Shown here piece after piece: positions 8,330 through 15,393 of a stretch of 40,427 nt of DNA. The notes beneath the pieces are model-generated. The model was not told where the DNA came from and searched no databases. It saw only the letters and a list, made by a program, of their open reading frames with translations. Where the stretch lies: NCBI GenBank assembly GCA_024275515.1, contig JAJRYZ010000146.1:1-40427 (forward strand), in the 5' to 3' direction. Numbering within the stretch: the stretch's first letter is position 1; every line of letters starts with the position of its first letter. The translations under genes and the position numbers were made by a program. This stretch comes from Spirochaetota bacterium. Lineage in GTDB: Bacteria > Spirochaetota > Spirochaetia > ARS1246.

Positions 8330-8412
8330 CGTGTCGGAACCTTTCGATCATGCCGAGCCGTCTTGTCATGAGACGCCGGCCGGTCTATCATCTCAAAAAA
8401 CGCGCGGCAATC

Positions 8413-9060
8413 ATGAGCGAAAAACGTGACATGCTTCTTTCGGTGGCGACGGCTCTCATCGAATCTCGGGGATATCGCGGCGTCAGCATACAGGAGATCA
8501 CCGAGGCGGCGGGCGTGAGCATCGGGTCGTTCTACAACCACTTCTCGAGCAAAGAAGATCTGTACACCTCGATTCTGCAGAGGATCGAGTCGGACGGAAT
8601 GAAGCGCGTTGAAGCGATCGTTAATCGCTATCGGTCGCCGCTCAACAAAATCCGCGTCCTCTACCGGTTCGTCACCCTCGGAGTTCGGAGGAACAGGATT
8701 CTCCGTGGTGTTCTGACGGGCGAGAGAGACTATATGTCGCCGGGAGTACGCAAGCATTTGGCCGAAGGCAACGACATTCGCAGCCGGGTGGAGCGAATCA
8801 TGGCGGAGGTGTTGCGGGAAGGCGCGATGAGCAATGTTTTTCGCACCGGACTCTACCGCAACGCGACTTTCCTGGTTACCGGCCTTTTCGACACGATCCT
8901 GCAGAATCTGGACGCGCCTCAACTCGAAGACCTCGTCGAAGACCTGCTCACATTGATAGAACGGGGACTGAAACGGCGACTGCGGCTCCGCCGGCGCGAC
9001 GAACGGCTCGATCGGAGAATGCTCCGCTTCTCCGACGACGACGATCTGCTTGACATCTAA
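8413..9060 (+). CDS. TetR/AcrR-family transcriptional regulator
   Basis: About 215 residues from the ATG at 8413. The N-terminal DNA-binding domain is clear: LLSVATALIESRGYRGVSIQEITEAAGVSIGSFYNHFSSKEDLY (in pieces), with the TetR recognition helix GVSIGSFYNHF. The C-terminal ligand domain is helical and does not reveal an effector; it ends in a basic-acidic tail (RRLRLRRRDERLDRR...SDDDDLLDI). The reading frame is open back to 8305, but that stretch carries the palindromic operator and has no ribosome site, so the start was placed at the ATG next to the conserved domain. Other in-frame starts (8350, 8368) cannot be excluded. Confidence 0.9.
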   Translation: MSEKRDMLLSVATALIESRGYRGVSIQEITEAAGVSIGSFYNHFSSKEDLYTSILQRIESDGMKRVEAIVNRYRSPLNKIRVLYRFVTLGVRRNRILRGVLTGERDYMSPGVRKHLAEGNDIRSRVERIMAEVLREGAMSNVFRTGLYRNATFLVTGLFDTILQNLDAPQLEDLVEDLLTLIERGLKRRLRLRRRDERLDRRMLRFSDDDDLLDI

Positions 9061-9145
9061 ACTACCCGTCCGTCCATTGGATCGCGCGGCCCCCGTTGCT
9101 CCGGCTTTGTCCCCATAGGTGTTTCCGGAACAGGGGCATCCGGAA

Positions 9146-9174
9146 TTGACCCTCGCAGACCGGCGGCATACGAT
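9146..9174 (+). promoter_or_regulatory. Promoter for tRNA-Leu
   Basis: TTGACC (9146-9151), exactly 17 bases, TACGAT (9169-9174). The mature tRNA starts 43 bases after the -10 element. Confidence 0.75.
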
Positions 9175-9216
9175 GGAGACGGCGGGCCGATCTCGCAAAT
9201 TCGCGGCCGGCCGCGC

Positions 9217-9302
9217 GCCGGAGTGGTGGAATTGGCAGACACAGGGGACTTAAAATCCCCTGAACCGCAAGGTTCGTACGGGTTCAAGTCCCGTCTTCGG
9301 CA
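9217..9302 (+). tRNA. tRNA-Leu (anticodon UAA)
   Basis: The acceptor stem GCCGGAG (9217-9223) pairs with CTTCGGC (9295-9301) with one G-U pair and an A discriminator. The D-arm has TGGTGGAATTGGCAGACA, the anticodon stem GGGGA/TCCCC holds the loop CTTAAAA (anticodon TAA), a long variable arm marks a class II tRNA, and GGTTCAAGTCC is the T-arm. CCA is not encoded. It decodes UUA. The 416-base stretch between the TetR gene and deoR otherwise holds only the two promoters listed here and an AT-rich tract around 9420-9470. Confidence 0.97.
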
Positions 9303-9441
9303 ATGCCCGTCTATTCTTGGGTGCGGAGGAACGTCTTCGCCCCGCTGCTCGCGGCCCGGCCGGCCGCTCGGCTTTGTCGATCCGCGGCTCGGCATACTGT
9401 GATCCTTCGTTTCCCGAATTACTTTTTTTTTCTTGTTTTGC

Positions 9442-9470
9442 TTGCTTTTTATTGATGTTTCTTGTATAGT
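9442..9470 (+). promoter_or_regulatory. Promoter for the deoR-tct operon (leaderless)
   Basis: TTGCTT (9442-9447), 17 bases, TATAGT (9465-9470), embedded in an AT-rich tract with T-runs that is unlike the rest of the window. Only six bases separate the -10 element from the GTG at 9477, so transcription should start at or next to the start codon. Confidence 0.8.
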
Positions 9471-9476
9471 GCACCC

Positions 9477-10232
9477 GTGAATGCCTATGAAAGAAAAATT
9501 TTCATAAGCAGTATACTAAAATCGGAAGGAAGGACGCAGATCAACGACCTTGCCGAGCGGCTGGGCGTGACGAAGGTGACGGTTCGCGCGGACCTGGACG
9601 ACCTGGAAAAGAGGGGTCTCCTGGTGCGCACGCACGGCGGGGCCATTCTGGCCGAGAATCACGAACTGGTCAGGCTTGTATCCAGGACGGTCAACGAGAG
9701 GGAGCGGGAGAAAACGGCCATCGCCCGGCTGGCCGAAGCCATGATTCAACCCGGGGCGACAATCCTGCTCGACTCCGGCAGCACCACCCACTTCCTTGCC
9801 CGCAGGATCCGGGACATGAAACTCACCGTGATCACGAACTCCGCCCTCGTGATTCAGGATCTCTACGGGTGCGATTCGATCGAACTCCTGGTGAGCGGGG
9901 GCGTGCTGCGGCGTGAATCCATGGCGTTGATCGGCCAGGTGTCCAGGTGCTTTTTCGATCAGTTTCACGCGGACATCGTTTTCCTGGGAGCCACGAGTTT
10001 TTCGCTGGAGAACGGCGTGAGTTGCTCGAACATTATCGAAGCGGAAACCAAGAGAAACATGATCAAGTGCGGGGTGAAAGTCTGCCTGCTGGCGGATTCT
10101 TCCAAGTACGGCAAGGTCTCCCTGGCGCACATCTGCGACTGGGGTGACGTTGATCTGGTGATTACCGACTCCATGCCCGCCGAGGAACGGGAATCGTTCA
10201 GACAGCGGGGAGTCGAGGTAATACAATCCTGA
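9477..10232 (+). CDS. DeoR-family transcriptional regulator
   Basis: 251 residues from the GTG at 9477. The N-terminal DeoR helix-turn-helix is complete (about residues 5-55: RKIFISSILKSEGRTQI, NDLAERLGVTKVTVRADLDDL, KRGLLVRTHGGA). The C-terminal sugar-phosphate-isomerase-like sensor domain shows ILLDSGSTTHFLARRI, VITNSALVIQDL and ELLVSGGVLRRESMALIG. DeoR proteins usually repress catabolic operons and respond to a phosphorylated sugar or polyol. It heads the operon and probably controls it. The GTG was chosen because the frame's only earlier start, the TTG at 9462, lies within the promoter; no Shine-Dalgarno precedes it. Confidence 0.93.
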   Translation: MNAYERKIFISSILKSEGRTQINDLAERLGVTKVTVRADLDDLEKRGLLVRTHGGAILAENHELVRLVSRTVNEREREKTAIARLAEAMIQPGATILLDSGSTTHFLARRIRDMKLTVITNSALVIQDLYGCDSIELLVSGGVLRRESMALIGQVSRCFFDQFHADIVFLGATSFSLENGVSCSNIIEAETKRNMIKCGVKVCLLADSSKYGKVSLAHICDWGDVDLVITDSMPAEERESFRQRGVEVIQS

Positions 10233-10251
10233 CGAATTGGAGGTATCGATC

Positions 10252-11241
10252 ATGAACAAGCGAGTGGTACTCGTTGTCGCCGTGGCCGTGGTGCTTGCGG
10301 CGTTCGCTTTCGCGGCCGGTCAGAAAGAGGGTACGTCGTGGCCCGACCCGGAGAAGACCATCACCGTGGTGGTTCCTTACAGCGCAGGCGGTGGAACCGA
10401 CAGGGTCATTCGGCCACTGGTGGAGCAGATGAAGAAGTACACCGAGGCGAACATCGTGGTGAGCAACATCAGCGGCGCAGGCAGTTCCATGGGGACCAAC
10501 GAAGTCCTGAACCTCCCGGCGGACGGTTATACGCTGCTGGCCGGCGGAACGCACACGGTGTCCGCGACACTGCAGGGCTTGACGGAAGGGTACAAGATGC
10601 TGGAAGGAATCGCCGGTCTCAACTGGGACCCCTTCATCATAGCGGTGCTCAAGACTCGCCCGTGGAACAGCATGAAGGATCTGGTCGAAGCGGCAAAGAA
10701 GAACCCGGGGACGATCAGTCTGGGAAACGCGGGGATGGGTGGCGCCACCGGGGTCGCTTCCGTGGCTATTAACCTTGCTTTCGGAAAGGTTTTCAACGTG
10801 ACTCCCTTCCAGGGCGGCAAGGATCTGCGAGCCAACGTGCTGGGCGGTCATGCGGACGTCGGTATCTTCTCCCAGTCGGAGATCCTGGCAAACCAGGATG
10901 CGCTGCGGCCCCTCGTCATACTCTATGAGAAGCATAGTGCACTGCCTGGGCTGAAGGATGTGCCCACGCTCAAGGAAGCGGGATTCGAGAACCTGAAAGT
11001 TCCCGGCGGCTCTTTCAGAGCGCTGTCGGTACGGGCCGGAACGCCGGATGCGGCGAAGAAAAAGTTGGCCGAGATCGTCGGAAAAGCCTACAACTCACCG
11101 GAGTATCAGAGTTTCATGACGGACAATGGCCTGCTGCCTCCGCCGCAGTACTACGAACTCGAGAAGCTGGATGCCTACTTCCAGGAACTGGTCGCGGCCT
11201 TTACGCCGATCATGGATGAAGCGGGCCTGTTGAGGGAATAG
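10252..11241 (+). CDS. tctC: TctC/Bug-family solute-binding protein
   Basis: 329 residues from the ATG at 10252, which has GGAGG eight bases upstream. Residues 1-23 are a signal peptide (basic start, VVLVVAVAVVLAAFAFA), followed by GQKEG, an N-terminus I associate with spirochaete binding proteins. The mature part has the tripartite tricarboxylate transporter receptor pattern: ITVVVPYSAGGGTDRVIRPL, then SLGNAGMGGATGVASV and ADVGIFSQSEIL. It captures an organic anion, usually a carboxylate, in the periplasm and delivers it to TctAB. The substrate cannot be told from sequence. It sits 19 bases after deoR. Confidence 0.94.
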   Translation: MNKRVVLVVAVAVVLAAFAFAAGQKEGTSWPDPEKTITVVVPYSAGGGTDRVIRPLVEQMKKYTEANIVVSNISGAGSSMGTNEVLNLPADGYTLLAGGTHTVSATLQGLTEGYKMLEGIAGLNWDPFIIAVLKTRPWNSMKDLVEAAKKNPGTISLGNAGMGGATGVASVAINLAFGKVFNVTPFQGGKDLRANVLGGHADVGIFSQSEILANQDALRPLVILYEKHSALPGLKDVPTLKEAGFENLKVPGGSFRALSVRAGTPDAAKKKLAEIVGKAYNSPEYQSFMTDNGLLPPPQYYELEKLDAYFQELVAAFTPIMDEAGLLRE

Positions 11242-11364
11242 AAACGGACGACGGGAACCCGGAACCCCGGATCCGCCCGGACGCCCGCTGGACCGGGCCC
11301 GCCCCGGGGGATCCGTTGTGTTGTCCGCCACCGTCGTCGGAGATCCTGTCGGGGAGTGCGTGTG

Positions 11365-12129
11365 ATGCGCATCAAGAGAGTCGTATCGGTGTCGTTGATC
11401 GTCGTGGCGCTGCTCTACTTGGCGTTCAGCCTTACCATGGAGCAGCGGAAGATGATCGGCGACGAGAGGGGCTGGGATCCCGGTTCACGGACGATACCCG
11501 TGGGCATCGGTCTGATCACGCTCGTTGCCTCGGTCTATTTGACCTACAAGGAGGGACGGCCTACGGAGGGCCCGGGCGCCGGTCCCGGTGGCGCCGTTAC
11601 CGGCGCCCGGGAGATTCAGTCGGAGGAGAGCCAATCGGAAGCCTCCTCGGTGAGACGCCTGGTGATTCTCACGGTGGGACTGTCGGTCTTCTTCATTGTG
11701 GGTTTCAGGTTCCTCGGCTTCATCCTTGCCACGCATACCTTTCTGTTTGCCCTGATCTACTTCAACTGCAAACAGGATGTCCGGTGGCGGATGGTTCCGC
11801 TCTTCCTTCTCAGTTTGCCGGTCGCGACGCTCGTGATGATCCTGTTCTATTCGATCGGCAGGTACATCAGCAGGCAGCTGTTCCTTGCGGGCAGGAAATG
11901 GGAGGCGCCCATCCTCACGGATAAAGTATTCACCGCGGGCGCGCCTTTCCTGGTGCTGTCGGTGCTGCTGGGCCTGCTCACGTTCCTGCTTGTACGAAGG
12001 GTGAAGGGGGAGAGACATCGACCGGCGGTGTTGGCCGGACTGGTCGCCGTCGGCGCCACGGAGCTACTGTACATCGTATTCAAACAAGTATTTTGGGTGA
12101 GTCTGGCAAAAGGCCTGATTTTCTGGTAG
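11365..12129 (+). CDS. tctB: TctB-family small membrane subunit (enlarged)
   Basis: 254 residues from the ATG at 11365, with GGGGAG at 11351-11356. Hydrophobic segments lie near residues 5-23, 40-58, 95-120, 130-155, 185-205 and 215-250, giving about six possible membrane spans. A typical TctB has about 150 residues and four spans, so the final two segments (APFLVLSVLLGLLTFLLV and the last 35 residues) are an extension. A hydrophilic Gly/Glu-rich loop separates spans two and three. The assignment rests on the hydropathy pattern and its place between tctC and tctA rather than on a strong motif. It probably stabilises the TctA permease. Confidence 0.85.
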   Translation: MRIKRVVSVSLIVVALLYLAFSLTMEQRKMIGDERGWDPGSRTIPVGIGLITLVASVYLTYKEGRPTEGPGAGPGGAVTGAREIQSEESQSEASSVRRLVILTVGLSVFFIVGFRFLGFILATHTFLFALIYFNCKQDVRWRMVPLFLLSLPVATLVMILFYSIGRYISRQLFLAGRKWEAPILTDKVFTAGAPFLVLSVLLGLLTFLLVRRVKGERHRPAVLAGLVAVGATELLYIVFKQVFWVSLAKGLIFW

Positions 12130-12197
12130 AGATTTGCCGGGGGAGACTCTCCGGGAAAAGGCCTTGCCGTAGGAAGCAATGCGACGGAGCAACACAG

Positions 12198-13712
12198 ATG
12201 GAAGCGGTCTTTTCGGGATTCCTGCAAATTTTCAACATCCAGACCATACTGTGGATCGCTCTCGGGGAAGTCCTGGGTATCATCCTCGGTGCGCTTCCAG
12301 GGCTGACCGCTACTATGGGCATCGCCCTGATGCTGCCCATCAGCTTTCAGCTACCGAATGCGACGGGAATGGCGATGCTCCTGGGTGTCTACTGCGGAGC
12401 GGTCTCCGGGGCGTCGATCCCCGCGATTCTGCTGGGCATCCCGGGGAACCCGAACGCTATCGCCACGGTGTACGACGGCAAGGCCATGACCGACAAGGGT
12501 CTGGCCGGTCAGGCCCTCGGCGGGGCGGTAGTGGCCTCGTTCATCGGGGGAATGGGGAGCCTGATGCTGCTGGCCCTGTTCTCGCCCTTGATCGCCCGTT
12601 TCACGCTCGCTTTCGGCCCGGCGGAGAAGGCGACGCTGGCCTTGGTCGGACTGACCATCATCGCTTCGGTTTCCTCGAAAAACCTGGCCAAAGGGATACT
12701 CACCGGCAGCCTGGGGTTGGCGCTGTCGCTGCTCGGCACCGATCCCTTTTCCAACGCGGTACGTCTGCCGTTCCCCGGGGTGTTGGCGAAGACGCCGTTG
12801 ACCGGCGGTATTAACCTGATTCCCGCGCTGATCGGGCTGTTCGGCATTTCACAGGCCCTCTTCGACCTCGACAGGATACGCAGCGGCCGCATAGCGCCGC
12901 CACAGGTGAAGATCGAGAAGATCTTTCCGTCTTTGCGGAAGATCGCCTCCATGTGGAGATTGATCGTCGAAGCCACGGGAATCGGGACGCTGATAGGGGC
13001 CATCCCGGGCACGGGGGCTTCGATAGCGGTGTTTCTGACCTATGAACGGGCCAAGAAAACCACAGCCTCTCCCCGCAACAAGCTTGACAGGGTGGGAACC
13101 GGGTGCCTGGAAGGAGTGTTTGCTCCCGAGGTGGCCAATAACGCGGTCACCGGCGGCGCCTTGATTCCTGCCCTCACCCTGGGTATCCCGGGGGACGCGG
13201 CCACGGCGGTACTGCTGGGGGCGCTTCTGATCAAGGGGGTGGTGCCGGGCTACCGCCTGTTCACCGAGGATCTGTCTCTGGTGTACGCGATATTCTTCGC
13301 CCTGGCGCTGTCGAACGTCTTCATGTTGACCTTCCAGTTGATGGGAGTGAGACTCTTTCCCAAGGTTCTCAAGGTGCCGGCGGCGGTGCTCATTCCGCTG
13401 ATCCTCGTGCTTTCGCTTGTGGGCGCCTATGCTATACGTGGACAGGCGATCATCGCGGCGACCTTCGACATGGGGGTTGCGCTGATTCTGGGTATCGCGG
13501 GGTACCTGCTCAAGAAGGCAGACTATCCGATCGCCCCCATCGTGCTGGGGCTGATCCTGGGAGGTATGCTGGAAGAGAATTTCCGGCGCGCGGTGAAGCT
13601 TGCCCAGGGCAATTATCTGGTGTTCTTCACCAGACCCATCGCCGTCGCTTTTCTTGCGCTGGCGATCATTTCCGTGACCCTGCCGCTGCTGAGAAGGAAG
13701 GGTACGCGATGA
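12198..13712 (+). CDS. tctA: TctA-family large permease subunit
   Basis: 504 residues from the ATG at 12198, which has GGAG at 12186-12189; the frame is open further upstream but lacks a ribosome site and family similarity. The hallmark motifs are present: GIILGALPGLTATMGIALMLP (in two pieces) near the N-terminus, GIPGNPNAIATVYDG, a second inverted-repeat element IGAIPGTGASIAVFLTYE, and LGIPGDAATAVLLGALLIKG. Twelve or so hydrophobic spans cover the protein. With TctC and TctB it forms a secondary, ion-driven transporter for a carboxylate or related anion. Leu codons are almost all CTG and Gly codons often GGG, unlike the window's other genes. Confidence 0.95.
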   Translation: MEAVFSGFLQIFNIQTILWIALGEVLGIILGALPGLTATMGIALMLPISFQLPNATGMAMLLGVYCGAVSGASIPAILLGIPGNPNAIATVYDGKAMTDKGLAGQALGGAVVASFIGGMGSLMLLALFSPLIARFTLAFGPAEKATLALVGLTIIASVSSKNLAKGILTGSLGLALSLLGTDPFSNAVRLPFPGVLAKTPLTGGINLIPALIGLFGISQALFDLDRIRSGRIAPPQVKIEKIFPSLRKIASMWRLIVEATGIGTLIGAIPGTGASIAVFLTYERAKKTTASPRNKLDRVGTGCLEGVFAPEVANNAVTGGALIPALTLGIPGDAATAVLLGALLIKGVVPGYRLFTEDLSLVYAIFFALALSNVFMLTFQLMGVRLFPKVLKVPAAVLIPLILVLSLVGAYAIRGQAIIAATFDMGVALILGIAGYLLKKADYPIAPIVLGLILGGMLEENFRRAVKLAQGNYLVFFTRPIAVAFLALAIISVTLPLLRRKGTR

Positions 13713-13786
13713 ATCCGCCCGAACAGTCACCATCGATGGTTCCGCAACGAAGAGCGACGGTGGTGAGAAAGAAGGGTACCGGGTGA
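13709..13786 (+). CDS. 25-codon ORF coupled to genes on both sides
   Basis: The ATG at 13709 overlaps the tctA stop (ATGA), and its TGA at 13784-13786 overlaps the GTG start of the next gene (GTGA). The peptide MNPPEQSPSMVPQRRATVV ends RKKGTG, echoing the RRKGTR end of TctA; the DNA AGAAGGAAGGGTACGCG at the tctA end is repeated here as AGAAAGAAGGGTACCGG. It may be a leader that passes ribosomes on to the hydrolase gene, or a duplicated tail of tctA. No function is known. Confidence 0.4.
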   Translation: MNPPEQSPSMVPQRRATVVRKKGTG

Positions 13787-14535
13787 CCATCACGTTTTTC
13801 GGCGTCTCCGGAGGAATCCAGACCCGAGCCGGCGGCAACGTGAGCCTGCTGCTGCGCGACGGCGGTCACGCCGTGCTGATAGACGTTTCGGGGAACCCCG
13901 TTCAATACCTCGAGCGCGCGGGGGTGGACCCCCGGAACCTCGACACCGTGGTTCTGACTCATGCGCACGCGGATCACATCTACGCCCTGCCGTCGCTGAT
14001 TCACTGCCTCCGGCTGATGAAGCGGGAGAAACCGCTGTCGATTCTGTCCAATCCGTTTACCGCCGAAAAGGCGAAGGAACTGTGTGCCTGCTTCTCGCTG
14101 CTTTCCAGGGACGGGATGTTTCCCGTACGATGGATCGACGGGTCGGCGGAGGGGACCACCGGGAGGATCCGGCTCTTTCCCGTGACCCACGGCACACCGA
14201 CATCGGGAGTCGAGGTGGGTTTCGCTTGCTCGCGGGTGGTCTACTCCGCCGATACCGTCCCCTGCGCGGCGGTGGCGCAGAGAGCCGCGGGAGCACGGGC
14301 GCTCGTGCACGAAGCCACCAACGGCTCCGCCTGTGAGGCGCGGTTGAACGCTGCAGGCCACTCTTCGGCCCGACAGGCCGGTGCAATCGCTCGTCAGGCC
14401 GGCGCGGACACGCTCTTTCTCTGCCATTTCGAACCGGATTTTGCCCGGGACGAGAGACGCATCATAAAAGACGCGGCACGGGAGTTCGCCGGAAAAATCA
14501 TCGTACCGAAGCCGTTTGAGAGCCACGAATTATGA
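13783..14535 (+). CDS. Metallo-beta-lactamase-fold hydrolase (RNase Z/PhnP-like)
   Basis: 250 residues from the GTG at 13783. The metal-binding motif HAHADH is at residues 60-65 (VVLTHAHADHIYALPS). Further ligands are likely the His of VTHGTP, the Asp of YSADTVPC and the His of FLCHFEPD, with GHSSARQAGAIARQAGAD before the last one, an arrangement shared with the RNase Z, ElaC and PhnP branch. Such enzymes are typically phosphodiesterases. The gene is coupled by GTGA to the small ORF behind tctA and by ATGA to the HAD gene, so it is likely made with the transporter and may process the imported compound or its derivative; that role is an inference. Confidence 0.88.
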   Translation: MTITFFGVSGGIQTRAGGNVSLLLRDGGHAVLIDVSGNPVQYLERAGVDPRNLDTVVLTHAHADHIYALPSLIHCLRLMKREKPLSILSNPFTAEKAKELCACFSLLSRDGMFPVRWIDGSAEGTTGRIRLFPVTHGTPTSGVEVGFACSRVVYSADTVPCAAVAQRAAGARALVHEATNGSACEARLNAAGHSSARQAGAIARQAGADTLFLCHFEPDFARDERRIIKDAAREFAGKIIVPKPFESHEL

Positions 14536-15167
14536 GACCCACGGGTGGAAAAGCGTCGGCAATCGTGTTCGATTACGACGGAACGCTGATCGATACCATG
14601 GAGACCAAGGCGGCCAGTTACCTGCACTCGGTTGAGGCGGTGTTTTGCACGCCGCCGCAGACGAGGGCCCGTATCCTCGCTTCCCACCGAAAGACCTCCG
14701 GCGCGCATCGGTTCGTTCAGCTCGACGATACACTCGCAATCCTGGGACTGACCGCTACCGCCGAGCAGCGGGAACGATGGAACGAGCTGTACGCGTCACT
14801 GAACAGGGAGGGGCTCAAGGGTGTGACGCTCTTCCCGTCGGTCAAGAACACGTTGCACACGTTGCGGGAAAAGGGATTCGCGCTGTACGCGGTGTCCGGC
14901 ATTCCGGAGGAAGAGTTCCTTGCGGAGCTGAAAGACAAGGGGCTCTCCGATTTCTTCGTTGAGGCGCGGGGCGGGGACAAGTCGGAATTCCTGCGTTCGC
15001 TCAAGGGGCGGGGAATCCGGATCCTGTTGTTCGCCGGCGATACGCCTTTCGACGAACGGGCCGCCGGAGAGGCGGGTGTTCCCTTCTACCGGGTTCGTAA
15101 CGACCGCGACATCCGCACGCTCCCTGCATTCATCGAGATCCGCGGCGAAACCGGTGACGGCCGCTGA
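14532..15167 (+). CDS. HAD-superfamily phosphatase
   Basis: 211 residues; the ATG at 14532 overlaps the preceding stop (ATGA). Motif I is FDYDGTLIDT (nucleophile Asp14, acid Asp16), motif II the Ser in YAVSGIPEEE, and motif IV the Asp in LLFAGDTPFDERAA. The helical cap between motifs I and II places it with phosphoglycolate phosphatase-like HAD enzymes. It is the last gene of the deoR-tct operon. Together with the phosphodiesterase-like enzyme and a regulator class that senses phospho-sugars, it hints at a phosphorylated intermediate, but the substrate is unknown. Confidence 0.9.
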   Translation: MRPTGGKASAIVFDYDGTLIDTMETKAASYLHSVEAVFCTPPQTRARILASHRKTSGAHRFVQLDDTLAILGLTATAEQRERWNELYASLNREGLKGVTLFPSVKNTLHTLREKGFALYAVSGIPEEEFLAELKDKGLSDFFVEARGGDKSEFLRSLKGRGIRILLFAGDTPFDERAAGEAGVPFYRVRNDRDIRTLPAFIEIRGETGDGR

Positions 15168-15184
15168 GCCCGGCACGTTTAGAG

Positions 15185-15337
15185 TTAAGGCGGCGCCGCC
15201 GCATGATTGGGACGCAGCGCCTCTGCCATTCCGTCTCGGCCGTGTCCCGGTGCAAACTTTCTTCCGAGCAACACGTCGAAATGGACCTCACCACTGTAAA
15301 GAGTGAGGTCGTGCCGTACGACGACTACGGTCGTCAC
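15185..15337 (-). CDS. Possible small ORF (50 codons) downstream of the ABC permease
   Basis: A GTG at 15337 is preceded by GGAGG with five bases between, and the frame runs to TAA at 15185-15187. The peptide contains MTTVVVVRHDLTLYSGEVHF and later LLGRKFAPGHGRDG, which looks more protein-like than the usual shadow frame. The same frame is open upstream into the permease gene. No family is recognised and it could be chance in GC-rich DNA. Confidence 0.25.
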   Translation of the reverse strand: MTTVVVVRHDLTLYSGEVHFDVLLGRKFAPGHGRDGMAEALRPNHAAAPP

Positions 15338-15393
15338 GTACGCCTCCGTGGGAACGGAGAGCGCGGCTCGATCGGCGCAGTATTCCTCCGTGC

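Noticed and set aside
15189-15200. GGCGGCGCCGCC palindrome between the HAD and ABC genes as terminator
   Set aside because: The same string occurs inside the permease gene and no T-run follows; it reflects GC-rich codons.
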